Shown one piece after another: positions 32,036 to 42,309 of a stretch of 64,000 nt of DNA (within the stretch, counting starts at the first letter, position 1; each line of letters starts with the position of its first letter). A program made the position numbers and the translations under genes. Under the pieces are notes generated by a model that had not been told where the DNA came from, did not search any database, and saw only the letters and a list, made by a program, of their open reading frames with translations. The stretch lies in contig JAGVSM010002997.1 of NCBI GenBank assembly GCA_022494885.1, positions 62,001-126,000 of the forward strand, written 5' to 3'. The stretch comes from Micrasema longulum. Taxonomy: Eukaryota; Arthropoda; Insecta; Trichoptera; Brachycentridae.

Positions 32036-32300
32036 TTATATTTAAAGCACTAACTTTGGGGTTATTCATTACAATAAAATAAATAAAACAACTTTGTTTT
32101 ACCACTAATTTATTATTTTAACATCATTTCAACATGATGAAAATAAAATAGGAAATAATTCATTAGTTACGTAAACATTGAAGAAGAAGCTTGTTTGCTT
32201 TAAAACTGGTCGGTGGAAAAAAAAATAAGTGGTTCAAAACAAAGTTGTTTTATTTATTATTAACATTTAAAGTATAAATTTTGTGGTCAAACATGTAACT
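32036..32300. mobile_element. Head-to-head inverted pair of Penelope-like tails (family P2)
   Basis: The left arm (32040-32107) includes GGGGTTATTCATTACAATAA and ACAACTTTGTTTTACCACT. The right arm (32165-32296) includes GCTTTAAAACTGGTCGGTGG, ATAAGTGGTTCAAAACAAAG, TTGTTTTATTTATT and ATTTTGTGGTC. The right arm is longer and carries the hammerhead-like order TTGAAGA, AGAAGC-TTGTTT-GCTTT, AAAAC, TGGTC at 32177-32211. Confidence 0.55.
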
Positions 32301-32339
32301 AAATGTTATTAAATATTTGTATATAATCACACACCGACT

Positions 32340-32392
32340 TTTCTATGTCTACCGGTTTCGAGACGTGCCCGTATCTTCGTCTTGTTGTATTT
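32340..32392 (-). ncRNA. Hammerhead-ribozyme-like motif in a third Penelope-type tail
   Basis: Minus strand: AAGACGA (core CTGANGA with the first two bases changed), AGATACG-GGCA-CGTCTC (stem II, five of six pairs intact), GAAAC, CGGTA. With GAAA plus palindromic CCGG plus TA this fits the type I layout with a minimal stem III. It abuts the P2 pair ending at 32300. Degenerate core bases argue against activity of this copy. Confidence 0.45.
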
Positions 32393-33011
32393 ATTTTATT
32401 GAAAAACTTCTACTTTAAAATAAATTTTAAAAAACTCCCTTATTTAAAAGCTATCTCATTCCAACAAAATCGCATTTTCACTTTTGTTTTGCTAGCCGTG
32501 GTCCCATATTTTTTTTCATATAATTTTTCAGACAAGGAGCTACATTTTGATCGTTTTGAAAGTGGTATTCTATAGAACTCATTTAGAAGAAAAGGAGTCC
32601 TTGATATCTCGAAAAAAAAAAACACTATGCCCATTTTTTACGTGCAACTTTCATTTCAAATGTATAAATAACTATCTAGTCGAATCCAAGTTATACTTGA
32701 ATCCGATCTTATTGGTGCATTCAATTCAAATATCCTGACACATTAATTAATGATTGCGCAAAGGCAATAAATTTATATGAACAAGTAAGCAGCATGTCGA
32801 TCTAACGGCTAACGTCTAAGATGTGCATTGTGTTTCTATCTTGTATAGGTTTTGTATACGTAAACAACTACAAAAGATAAGAAAAATCCATTTTATCCAT
32901 CCCAACATCCCAAATATGCTAAACCATTTGCATAATGCATAACAATATCTATTCTATCACCTTTTCTTATCGGGTTTAGGGCCGGGAAAACTTCCGCTTT
33001 TGAGTACTAAC
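32393..33011. other. No recognisable feature
   Basis: AT-rich. Overlapping ORFs on both strands at 32345-32738 show no domain. Confidence 0.4.
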
Positions 33012-33485
33012 AATATTTATTTATTTATTTTACAGTAACAAACAGTCGACAATGATAAAATAACATTAAAAAAATATGGTTTAAGGACAGACCAGCAAAG
33101 TTTCTAAATAAAAATCATACATTTTAAATTGTGGTACAACAAAAGGGTGTGTTTATGTGTATTTGTATGAGAGTACGTGTATAGGTGTGTTTGTGTGTAT
33201 GTGGGAGTAAGTGTTCAAGTGTGTGTAACTGTGAGCATCATTTAATATTAAGTGGGATCGTATTGCAGCCAGAAGGAATCAGTCATAATTTATTTTTAAT
33301 AAATTAAGGGGCGTGTTAAATATATCAATAGATGAAAAAAAGCATTATAGTTACGGCAAGAACGATGGAGGAAAGAGTGTTATGCATAGTTAGTGCCACG
33401 GACTGGCAGATGGAATAAATACCTACGTATTTCTTGTCACACAAAAGGGGACATTAAGATTCATTTTGAAGAGTAGATTAAAAGA
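33012..33485 (-). pseudogene. LINE family J, ORF2 C-terminus plus 3' UTR
   Basis: The reverse complement reads MNLNVPFCVTRNT, then with breaks SIDIFNTPLNLLK, comparable with LSLNVPGYRTRHTSSSLF at 48780 in the plus-strand copy. Its 3' UTR is CA-rich (GT-rich on the plus strand, 33148-33235) and it ends in (AAAT)n at 33017-33035. A further piece of the same UTR is at 54065-54130. Confidence 0.65.
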
Positions 33486-35149
33486 GTCTACTTTTAATAA
33501 ATTATATAATTAGCATAATTCAGATATAGTGCGTCTATTTTCAAGGGTAAAAAATGTCATACTTACACTTAGTATGTTATTTTATTTGGGCCTAATATTT
33601 GCATTTTCTGATAGCCTACATTACCATTACGCGTAAAATACATTAGGTAGTCCGTATTAAAAAAAACTATGGTTTTGGTATTTGTTTATTTATTTAATTA
33701 CAAACATGTAGTTAATTACACATTATTTGAGACAAAAGTCCTAACTCCATGGGACTAAATGTCCTGTGTTGATATGGGACGAGCAATTAGTTGACACAGA
33801 CACATGAGTACATCACCACAAATAAAGGATCAGAAACACAACAATTTTTTTTTTTTAAAACACATTTTGCACATCAATATGATAAACAGTAAACTCAAAC
33901 ATTCGGGAAAAAAATGCATTAAATATGTAGGCAGGAGTTGTGTACTTTTAAACGGTTATCTATGGACGATCATCATATCTCTAGCAACGTTGTAGATAAA
34001 AATTCCTCAAAATATATTTCTATTTCATTTTTCTCATATGCCAACACATTTTTGTCAAACTTGTCATTACTCGTAAAACGTGTTTGTTGTTGTAAATTGA
34101 ATTTATTTGCAGCAAAAAGTTAATTTTTATGCTATATTTGCTACTTTTTTTTACCACATGATAAGGTATAAATTTTAAAATTTGTATTTTACATATTACA
34201 CATAGTTAAATTTTTTACTTATTTGTTAAGGCATGTTGTTGTAAACTTTAAATTCAAAAGGCTGTTGAAATTTAAGTTTTGGATTTTTAGTGTAGATTTT
34301 TAAAAGTAAAAGATAGAAATGTTTTTCTTTCATGATTCCAATATATTATTTTTGTAAGAATTTTATGATTTTTATGTCCAAAACCAAATTCTTTGTGCAC
34401 AATTCTTTTTTTGTGTTTTTAATTTTTTACCCATATTAAAAAGATAAATCTTTTTTTTTGCATGACAATCTACGATACTTAATACTGTTAATTTTTTTTT
34501 CAATAAATTTTTGTTCCTTCAAATTTTGAAACTATATTTATTTTCTCATGTCTACATGTACACTTATATGTGTGTACTTGTGGACAAACACGTACCCGCA
34601 AAAATCACTATAAAATAAAATGTGGTTCGTTCTAGCACTTTAAAAATTAAAAAGTCTTAGGTAATAAAAATTTTAATAATTAGAAAACAGAAATTTAAAA
34701 ATATCTACCTGTGTACACAAATTTAAAAAAATATAACAAATACAAAAAAAAAATTGAAAGGTACACCACTTTCCTCTACACACATGGCACCTCCCGTCTT
34801 TCATGCCGCAAGTTTAAATGCGTCAAACTGAGAAAATCGATTTTGAAAATTTCGACGTTCGTAATTTTTGACCACAGAGCAATATAAAACAATTAATATT
34901 TTGTAATTATTTTATAATATTAATGCCAACAATTATTCATTAAAAAACATGTTTTATTGTTAATTTTGAAACTAAATAAATATGTTATGATTACCACATT
35001 TCGTATTCTGGCAGTCATGATGAATTTCAAAAGATTATAAATTAATCATGTTGGAGTGCAATTATGCACTTCGTTTGCGGTTATAATGAACTTTCTAATT
35101 ATTGTTGTTTGGCACAGTGTACTACTTTCAAAACTCTATTAAATATCTT
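33486..35149. other. No recognisable feature
   Basis: AT-rich with T runs. ORFs at 33804-33995 and 33938-34123 have no recognisable motif. 34770-34850 is locally GC-richer but unmatched. Confidence 0.4.
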
Positions 35150-35715
35150 TTTTATTTAATATTATGTCGAATCCGCTTATTGTGATTATTATGGGACTTG
35201 TACCTTTTTATTACAATAACCGATTGATAATGCACATATAAATAGTGTAGTGAGAGATTAAATAAAAATGTTAATCCAAAATCGTAGTACTTTATATAAT
35301 TGGTGCACATATTATATATATGTTCATGTATTTCTTTGCTTTATTTTTGTTTTTTATTATATATTATACTATGGTATTTATGTTTAAGTAACATGTATTC
35401 TTGACACATAGATGTACTTTAAATTTGTATTATAACGATTTTAAATTTCTTGCATTTGATTAGCTAGGCATTTTTAAATTACGTAGTCTTAGTTTTTTAT
35501 ATATGTTATTATTTTATTAGTATAGGACTACTTATGTTCTAAAAGATAAAAAATCTCCAGCTTAGAACAAGCTGAGCCATGTTAGATGGAGACTATCGTA
35601 AACAGAGAACACTCCGTTTCCATTTTATATTGATAATTTTTATATAGATGCCCTGTTTTTAAATATGTATACTAATTTTATGCAATAAATTTATAAAATA
35701 AAATAAAATAAATCA
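35150..35715 (+). mobile_element. Probable LINE 3' UTR with (AAATA)n end
   Basis: Ends TTTATAAAATAAAATAAAAT near 35713. Contains a short inverted block CTCCAGCTTAGAACAAGCTG and ATGTTAGATGGAGAC. No ORF or second copy was found; assignment rests on the A-rich tandem end only. Confidence 0.3.
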
Positions 35716-36044
35716 GATTAAACAGAGGTTTTAAAAAAACATATTCACTAACTTTCCTAAATAAAACTCATTTGTCTTTCCCAGATGGATCTCTCTTTTA
35801 ATGTATGTTTTAATTGTTAATTTGAGAAGTATTGGTATTTTTTCAAAGAATATGCATAGTGTCGGTACATAGCTACATTCTGTTGACGCATATGAGGTAA
35901 TTTATCAAAGCGCTCAAAAGTTTTCCTCTTTTTTGCAGGAATAAAATTGGGATAATTTTTTTTCACTTTTATTATTATTTATTAAAAAAAAACATATCAA
36001 TTACTTCCAAGAAGTTTATATAAAACAACTTTGTTTGCACTTAA
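35716..36044. other. No recognisable feature
   Basis: AT-rich spacer. Confidence 0.4.
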
Positions 36045-36160
36045 ATAGACCTGCAAGCTCAACTATTTACAATTGTAAATACCAAACACCTAGGCTTGAT
36101 AAAAATAACAGTTTTTTATTTGTGATCTAGCCAGGAATCGAACTATGAATTTTCTGTGCC
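36045..36160 (-). mobile_element. SINE family 3, diverged copy
   Basis: AACACCTAGGCTTGATAAAA and AGCCAGGAATCGAACTATGA match ACACCCAGGCTTGAGAAAAA and CACCGGGAATCGAACCCGGA of family 3. It lies directly beside a family 2 SINE in the same orientation. Confidence 0.6.
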
Positions 36161-36179
36161 ATTAAATCATGTAAGATGC

Positions 36180-36335
36180 CAGCATCTTTCTTCATCATCA
36201 TATCTCTATGCACACCTAGTAGTACGGAGGGCACCAAATGCGCCATATCTCGATCATCTGATACATGAAGGGAAGGTGCTCCGTTTTACTATAATATTGC
36301 ACACTAAAATGTTGCATAGTATAGAAATAACTTTT
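36180..36335 (-). mobile_element. SINE family 2, 3' part
   Basis: The reverse complement reads CACCTTCCCTTCATGTATCA, GATGATCGAGATATGGCGCA, GGTGCCCTCCG, then GATATGATGATGAAG tail. The tRNA-like head is missing or replaced by the family 3 copy. Confidence 0.7.
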
Positions 36336-36596
36336 AATATTTCATGTCGAATTTTCAAGAAAAATTTCCTAGGTACTTTTACAACCGTACACTAAGAGGG
36401 CTATTAGTTTCAAGTATTTTTTTTAGCACCAGGATTTTTTTACCTGAGTACCCATTGAGTACAACAAAACATGGATTTTGTTTTAGTCATGCAGAGAAAA
36501 CATTTTTAAGCCATACGGATAAACTAAAAATAGGTGAAAATAATTATATTCGGTGATAATAAATATTATTATTCTACTTTTTAAATATTGTTTACA
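36336..36596. other. No recognisable feature
   Basis: AT-rich spacer; short frames only. Confidence 0.35.
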
Positions 36597-36965
36597 CGGT
36601 GTTCTTTAAACCCTGTCACATCCGAATCCACGATGATCAGTATGGGCAAGAAGACATAACGGCACATTAAAATATTTTTTTACAACGAATCAAATTAAAA
36701 AAATTAAAAAAACAAATGGTTGCTTACTTCTGCAGGGAAGAAGCGAGGGAGCGCGACCAAGGTGTTAGCGGTGTTTCAGACTCTTCTCCCTCCCCTCCCC
36801 GTTTCACCCTCGCAGGAGTACGAAACTATTTGTTTTTATATGTATATTTTTTCTTTTTTTAATTATTCGTTCTAAAAATGTATTTTAATGTGCCAATATG
36901 TCTTCTTGCTCATACTGTTCATCGTGGTTTTGGATGTAACAAGGTTTAAAGAACACCCTGTGTGT
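36597..36965. mobile_element. Foldback/MITE-like element with about 100-bp inverted repeats
   Basis: The left arm GGTGTTCTTTAAACCCTGTC, ACATCCGAATCCACGATGAT, GGGCAAGAAGACATAACGGC, ACATTAAAATA is mirrored by the right arm TATTTTAATGTGCCAATATG, TCTTCTTGCTCATACTG, TTCATCGTGGTTTTGGATGT, AACAAGGTTTAAAGAACACC. The unpaired core is GC-rich (GAAGCGAGGGAGCGCGACC, CTCCCTCCCCTCCCCG). No ORF. Superfamily unclear; no target-site duplication could be fixed. Confidence 0.85.
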
Positions 36966-37236
36966 TTGCATATCTGAAGATACGATCTTTCTGTAGTAAA
37001 TAATTTTTAAATATTACTTGCGATTTTATTGTTCCTTTTTCTCTATTTGAATTAAATTTAATATTATATTGTTATATGATGTTGTTTTTGTTGTTCGACT
37101 ATTTCATACTAAGAACTCAATAACTTCACTTTTTGTCACTTAAACTTGCACTTATAAAACTACCCTCTATAAATTAAGTAAAGTTAAACCACACCATCGA
37201 GCACCGTATTCTGTGTTTTAATTATCGGATTTTCAG
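36966..37236. other. No recognisable feature
   Basis: AT-rich. Polypyrimidine-poor lead-in to the next block, ending ATCGGATTTTCAG. Confidence 0.35.
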
Positions 37237-37418
37237 TAATCCCCTTCCGTGGTTCCACCCCTTACAATAAATGATCCAAGATCCACCCGAGTGGAGGTGT
37301 AGGTTCTATAGGTTACATAGGAGGGTTGTATGGGATCCCTAGATGCGAAGCGACGCCGCCGCCGATGCCATACTACGAGGCGCCGTCGCTGCCTGCTCGG
37401 CTCTGTAATTGAAGCCAG
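37237..37418 (+). other. CpG-rich block with splice-like borders (candidate exon)
   Basis: Preceded by GGATTTTCAG (acceptor-like) and followed by GAAGCCAG|GTAAGC (a strong donor match), giving a 182-base candidate exon that is far richer in G+C and CpG than its surroundings. An ATG at 37330 opens MGSLDAKRRRRRCHTTRRRR and stays open to the donor (29 codons plus two bases), with an in-frame TAG just upstream. A second frame reads GSIGYIGGLYGIPRCEATPP and runs to a TAA. I recognise neither. It could be a first coding exon, a non-coding exon or a GC-rich element. Confidence 0.35.
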
Positions 37419-38084
37419 GTAAGCCTGCAATCAATAATTAATTACCCATTAATTAGTTTTGCTCGAATTCTATTATTAGTTTTTTTAATACAAATGTTTC
37501 AAAGTAGATGTTTGTCTCTTAATAACATGTGAGATTACTATTTATAAAACAACGTTAATAAATCCATTTCCAATAGTTGAATTATTGAATTGTAAAGTTA
37601 GAAAACCTGCTCTGGAAGCTTTTTATGCTTGAAAAGAAAAACTTCTTTTTTATTATTGAGAACGAGTATTTATTCTTTTTTCACAATTTAAATGCATAAA
37701 TAATAAACGCACGAGTTAAAGCAAGTCTTGGAACTCACTTGAATATTTATTTTGATATTTTTTTAACGTAATGCAATGGAATTCGCGACTCATAGTCATT
37801 TTACTATGAAGAGTTTTAGAAATCATTTTAAATTACATCACTTATTTTTTTTTTACCAACCAGGTTCTGTAACTCTACGAGTCTGCTTTTGAAACAACTG
37901 GTCGAAGAAGAACTAAAATAATGTACTAATAGTAGTGAAAAGTATTTACGATTATAGTATAAAAGGTGAAATAAATGGAACAAAGATTCGTTCGTGAGAT
38001 CACTCACATTAATAAATGTTTCATCACTTTTGCAATCAACAGTTCGAGAAATCGTGAAATTAAGATACATTTATACATATTTAA
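37419..38084. other. No recognisable feature
   Basis: AT-rich; would be intron if the candidate exon is real. Confidence 0.35.
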
Positions 38085-38165
38085 ACAAAGGCAAAATGGT
38101 AAAGGTTTCAAACAAATACGTTTACATAAACCAGTCAATGACAAGATAAAGGCCTAGCAAATATC
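38085..38165 (+). repeat. Family X repeat, diverged fragment
   Basis: AAGGCAAAATGGTAAAGGTT, TACATAAACCAGTCAATGAC, AAGATAAAGGCCTAGC keep the order of family X, with the GGTCATAAGCCCTGTAAATG block shortened. The 60-aa ORF is incidental. Confidence 0.5.
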
Positions 38166-38479
38166 TAACCATTGTATTTATATTTTTCTATCTTTGTAGT
38201 TATAAATAAAGTACTTTTATATAAATAAGAACACAATTGTTATAAATTTACTGATTCTATGTCGAAAACATCGCATTTTATTTTAAAACATTTTAAAAAT
38301 TTAATTATTATTTTATTTGAGATTTTTAGAGTTTTCCCCTAAAAATTTGTAGAAAAATATAGTTTACACTTATTACATCTACAAACATACTCAAAACATT
38401 GTTTTTCTTTAATGTTGATTTGTGATTTGCATTCTGTTATTTTTTTATATTTATTTTATGTTATTTGTTACTGATGACC
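38166..38479. other. No recognisable feature
   Basis: AT-rich spacer. Confidence 0.4.
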
Positions 38480-38590
38480 ATCAATGTTTTTTTTCGGTGT
38501 AAATTATTGTTTTTTTGGTTGGTTGAAAAGAATTTTTATGTAGCAATAAATCCGCCAAGTACAATAAACAAAATGTAAAATAAATTTATG
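38480..38590 (+). mobile_element. RTE-like 3' UTR fragment
   Basis: TTTGGTTGGTTGAAAAGAAT, TGTAGCAATAAATCCGCCAA parallels 5460-5510 (TTGGTTAGTTGAAAAAAATT, GGCAATAAACCCCGCCAATT). Confidence 0.6.
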
Positions 38591-39279
38591 AAAAAGCGGT
38601 CCGTTTAATTTATGCTTATTTTTTAAACTGTTATTTGTAATTGAATAACACTTTTTGAGTGAATTCGATTAATTTAGCCTCCAAAAATATATCGAATGTT
38701 ATTTAGTGTTGGAACAGTAAAAACCTACTTACAATATTTACACATGCAAAATTAAATATAACTCGGCCAGTAATCATTTATAAATCCTTATTTTATATCC
38801 TCAGCATGCGAGTTATCAAAATCATGTGTGATTTTTTAAAATAAACTGAAAAATAATATTGTGCCAAAACCATTGAAAATTAAGTTAGATATTAACAAAA
38901 TGAAAGCAAAGGATATTTACATACAAATAATAATCAAGGTAGATAATTATCGGAAAATCGTCCTCGTAAAAACGCTTAACGAGTCTCCAAAGATATTAAT
39001 GTTTCTCGCAGTGGTTTTGTGTAACTTGTTATACTGTCTACACATGCGATATAAAAAAAAATTGCAGCTGTGTTAAAAGTGTTTCTAATCAATAAATGTT
39101 TCAATACTATAAATGAATATTTGGAAGATGTAATAGAAAAATGTAAAATGTATTAAATATAATTAATGTAAACAATAGACAGCATAACTTTGTGTTATGT
39201 TTTTAATGTTTATGTTTTTCTTTACTTTTTCATTTATTTGTTTTTTAGTTCTAATTTTGTATTTTTGTTATTTTTTATT
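38591..39279. other. No recognisable feature
   Basis: AT-rich; the 71-codon frame at 38861-39076 is K/I-rich and unrecognised. Confidence 0.35.
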
Positions 39280-39380
39280 TTTGAAATAAGTTTTTTATTA
39301 GTTTTTGTTAGACTGTAAGAAATTGCAAGTGGCAATACGTCCGCCATTTAATTGTGTATACCTTCGTTAACATTTTTGAA
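39280..39380 (+). mobile_element. RTE-like 3' UTR fragment
   Basis: AAGAAATTGCAAGTGGCAAT followed by ACGTCCGCCATTTAATTG is a third copy of the GGCAATAAxxCCGCCA signature. Confidence 0.55.
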
Positions 39381-39463
39381 TGTGTAAAATTGTGTATTAC
39401 GGTTAATTATGATTAATTTTTATTATTATTATTATAGAGGATCATAATATTCTGTATGAGGCT

Positions 39464-39798
39464 AGCGCCACACTAAGACAAAATTCCGTTAAGTAAATTC
39501 CGCGGCAAAAATCCGCAGCCGAATGAGCAGCCACACTACACAATCTGTGGCGGATTATTAGCCGGCTAAATACGCCTTATACAGTCGACGGAATTTCCGT
39601 TGCGTATGGCGCATCCCATTATGCAATGCAGAGTTGCCGGCTAATAACGGAACAGGTGCCGAAGGCGAGCGTTCCGCCCAGTCCGCCGACGGAACAATCG
39701 AACATCCGCGTAGTGTGGTCGATAGCAGTAAATCAATGCGAAAATATGTATTGGCGTTCCGCGGTGGAATTTACGCTGAGTGTTGTGCTAGCCTAAGA
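39464..39798. mobile_element. GC-rich MITE with inverted termini
   Basis: The left end AGGCTAGCGCCACACTAAGA and the reverse of the right end (AGGCTAGCACAACACTCAG) match over about 18 bases. Inside are further matched blocks (AAATTCCGCGG versus AAATTCCACCGCGG) and GGCGGATTATTAGCCGGC / TTGCCGGCTAATAACGG. CACACTAC words facing the ends suggest subterminal repeats. The 64-aa ORF crossing it is not convincing. Superfamily undetermined. Confidence 0.75.
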
Positions 39799-40109
39799 GT
39801 AAAAATGATAAACTCTGAAAATATCTGAATAACAAAGTCGTGAATTAGCGTGTGTACTAAATTTTATAAATACTTCGATTTTACTCAATTTAAAAATTCA
39901 ATCATTTCATACTGTATTAAAAATATTAAAAACCGGTAATGAATAGTTTTGTGTGTGAAATTCTTCTTTTTCTCCGGATATTTCTTACTTACTATATGCA
40001 AATGTTTAATATTAACTTTTATTATAAATTGTTTTAATTTCTTTGTATTATATACTCGCTTGCTATCTTGTTTCAGTTTTATGTACATATTATTACTTGT
40101 GACCATATT
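39799..40109. other. No recognisable feature
   Basis: AT-rich, probably part of the next LINE's 3' UTR. Confidence 0.35.
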
Positions 40110-40235
40110 ATTATTATAACCATACCTTTATGTTAATATTATTCTATCCCAAAATGAGTTTGTTGTAACTCCTGGGAGTACAAAAAAAATGTATGTTTTA
40201 ATATTAAAAAAATAAAAAAAATAAATAAAACCGGA
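40110..40235 (+). mobile_element. LINE 3' UTR with A-rich tail (family L)
   Basis: ATCCCAAAATGAGTTTGTTG, TAACTCCTGGGAGTACAAAA and an (AAAT)-like tail match 23300-23420. Confidence 0.6.
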
Positions 40236-40261
40236 ACCCTAGACAACTACTATCGACTCAA

Positions 40262-40346
40262 TACTTATATATACACTGCAATTAGTATTCCAATGCATTG
40301 GTCTATGCACCATTAGGTGCAGAAAGGGAATAATGATGATTTACTA
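40262..40346 (+). mobile_element. SINE family 2, 3' fragment
   Basis: AGTATTCCAATGCATTGGTC, TATGCACCATTAGGTGCAGA, AAGGGAATAATGATGAT match the 3' end of the copies at 14205 and 59022. Confidence 0.75.
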
Positions 40347-40454
40347 TTCATTTTTATTATTAATTTAGTCATACAAATACGCATATTTATTTTTAAATAA
40401 AGTATCCCTCACTCAAAACAAACATAAAAAACACCAAAAATATAACATAAACAT

Positions 40455-40735
40455 GTATTTTAAAAAACATCTGGACAACACGCTTAATAGTAAAAAAAAC
40501 ATCTCGCATCAGCCTCCTGCAATGATCTCTTCCCTTGGACAAAATCCAAACTTGTACACTTCTCCTCAAAATGGCTTTCGTTTTGGAGAACTTAATATGT
40601 TCATCTAGATCTAGGACATGGAAAATTCTTGGGGCCACAAAAGAGACATTTCTCTGAGCAAAATTCGTACGTGTTTTTGATTTAAAAAAAATCAAATTAC
40701 AGGAAAACCTCGTACAAGCATTAATCTTAATTCGT
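40455..40735 (-). pseudogene. LINE ORF2 C-terminal fragment (Jockey/CR1-like)
   Basis: Within a 136-codon minus-strand frame, the segment KSKTRTNFAQRNVSFVAPRI followed by FHVLDLDEHIKFSKTKAIL and RSVQVWILSKGRDHC has the look of an ORF2 C-terminus (RTNFG.R...Y..P.I.N....). The first residues of that frame come from the adjacent SINE at 40735. Only the C-terminus is present and no second copy was found. Confidence 0.5.
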
Positions 40736-40988
40736 CTCGAGTGTAGTAGTAAGCGCGTTCGCCTCCTCTGATTGTGGTCCAGGTTCGATTTCTGGTAATG
40801 CATAAATATTTATTTCGATAGTTATTTTACACAGTGAAATTTAACTGTTCCTGGACTTGCATCAGAAGCGTAAGACTGATCACCTTACCTTCATGTTACA
40901 AGTTATTGAGTTGCTCTCCATTTGATTAACCAATGTAGTGCTCTATATGCCATACCATATATATATGAATAAGGGTATGATGATGATT
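40735..40988 (+). mobile_element. SINE family 2, full-length-like
   Basis: Head GTGTAGTAGTAAGCGCGTTC and CAGGTTCGATTTCTGGTAAT (B-box), body CTGTTCCTGGACTTGCATCA, AAGACTGATCACCTTACC, CCAATGTAGTGCTCTATATG, tail GGGTATGATGATGAT. Confidence 0.85.
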
Positions 40989-41649
40989 AAGAATTATATT
41001 ATTCGTAAGCCCTACACAATAGCGGGTAAAAGTTAATTAACCTTTGACTTAAATTAATTATAAAATGTACAAAATTCATTTAATTCACAAGGAATATAAG
41101 TCAAGTGTCCTTTTGTATTTTTGGGATTAGATATTCATGGATCCTCTTAGGTCTTGTTCATTTCGCTTCATTTGTAGCCTTAATGAGGTCAAAAAACATC
41201 CTTTTACTTGACACAAAAAGGGCTTCAGGTATTTCAAATGAGAATTCAAAATATATCTCCATCTTTATTGTTATTAAAACGTATCTTTTATTTTGTTTAA
41301 TTTAATATTATCTCTAAACAGAACAGATTGTGTTATTATTTTAAGATTTACTTTTTGGTAAACTGTTATCCCAACAATTATTGAATCTATACAATCAAAA
41401 TTTATATCGAAATGCAATTTTAGACGGTTGGCTCTAATACTATACTGTAGACCTATGTACAGACAAATCTACGAACTAATCTTAACTCCTAGCAATTTAA
41501 ACTCGCAGGAACGAGGCTGACCTCGTCTTTATGCATAATTTTTTTAATATCTTGATAGTAGATTGTCTTTAACTACTATCACTTATTACTAAATAACTCA
41601 TTGTATTTATGTAAGATTGTTAGTGGTAAATTGGAAAGATCAAGCTGTT
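40989..41649. other. No recognisable feature
   Basis: AT-rich; the 66-codon frame at 41105-41305 is hydrophobic and unrecognised. Confidence 0.35.
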
Positions 41650-42150
41650 TGGGTAATATAAAAATTAGTGTTTATAACGGTAAAAACATTCCGTATTGAT
41701 TCATTGAAGAATAATGTGTCCTTCTGTTATCCAGTGTCAAGAATGTTCAGGTTATATAACAGCATTGAAAACACAGAAATTGAAATTGTTTACGCTGGAT
41801 TGTTTAGGTTTAAAAAGTTTAAACAAGTTGCGCTTTTGTATTGATAATTGACTTTTATTTCTCTAGCGTTTTTCTTTGTAAAGGAAAAATAAGAAACCTG
41901 CTGACAAGCCAGTTTCACGGCTTAGTAAGTTTTATTATTTTTTCTTTTATATTTTAACAATAATTGATCATTAACATTGCTAGTTTTATTTAAATGTGTA
42001 TTTATTAGTGTTTACATGCGTATACTTGATGTAATTTATATGAATGAATGTTGTATGTATGCAACTCGGCAGGACTTTAATTTAAGAATATTTTGTAAAT
42101 ATTTTTGAAAAAAAAAAAAAGATTAAATTAAAAAATTAAAAAAAATTACA
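41650..42150 (+). pseudogene. LINE 3' end: ORF C-terminus remnant, UTR and poly-A
   Basis: 41730-41850 reads FRLYNSIENTEIEIVYAGLF-RFKKFKQVALL, resembling the ..YN.LP..I.....F..FK..L end of Jockey-type ORF2. Then AAACCTGCTGACAAGCC (shared on the opposite strand with 965-1000) and an A run with AAAAAATTAAA at 42105-42150. Confidence 0.5.
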
Positions 42151-42309
42151 ACTTAATTTTAATTTCAATCATGTACATTTCTAATTGTATTTAAATGTGA
42201 GGTTTGTTCGTGTTTACGCGTGTACACAGGATGTTTCATATTAATTTATTAACTTTGACATTATTTCAATTTAAATTTGAACCAATTACATTGTTTATTT
42301 GATTTAAAT

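Noticed and set aside
33148..33235. Independent GT microsatellite
   Set aside because: It is the reverse complement of the CA-rich 3' UTR of LINE family J and lies at the expected distance from its ORF remnant.
36597..36965. microRNA precursor
   Set aside because: Arms of about 100 bp flanking a long unpaired core suit a foldback transposon better than a pre-miRNA.
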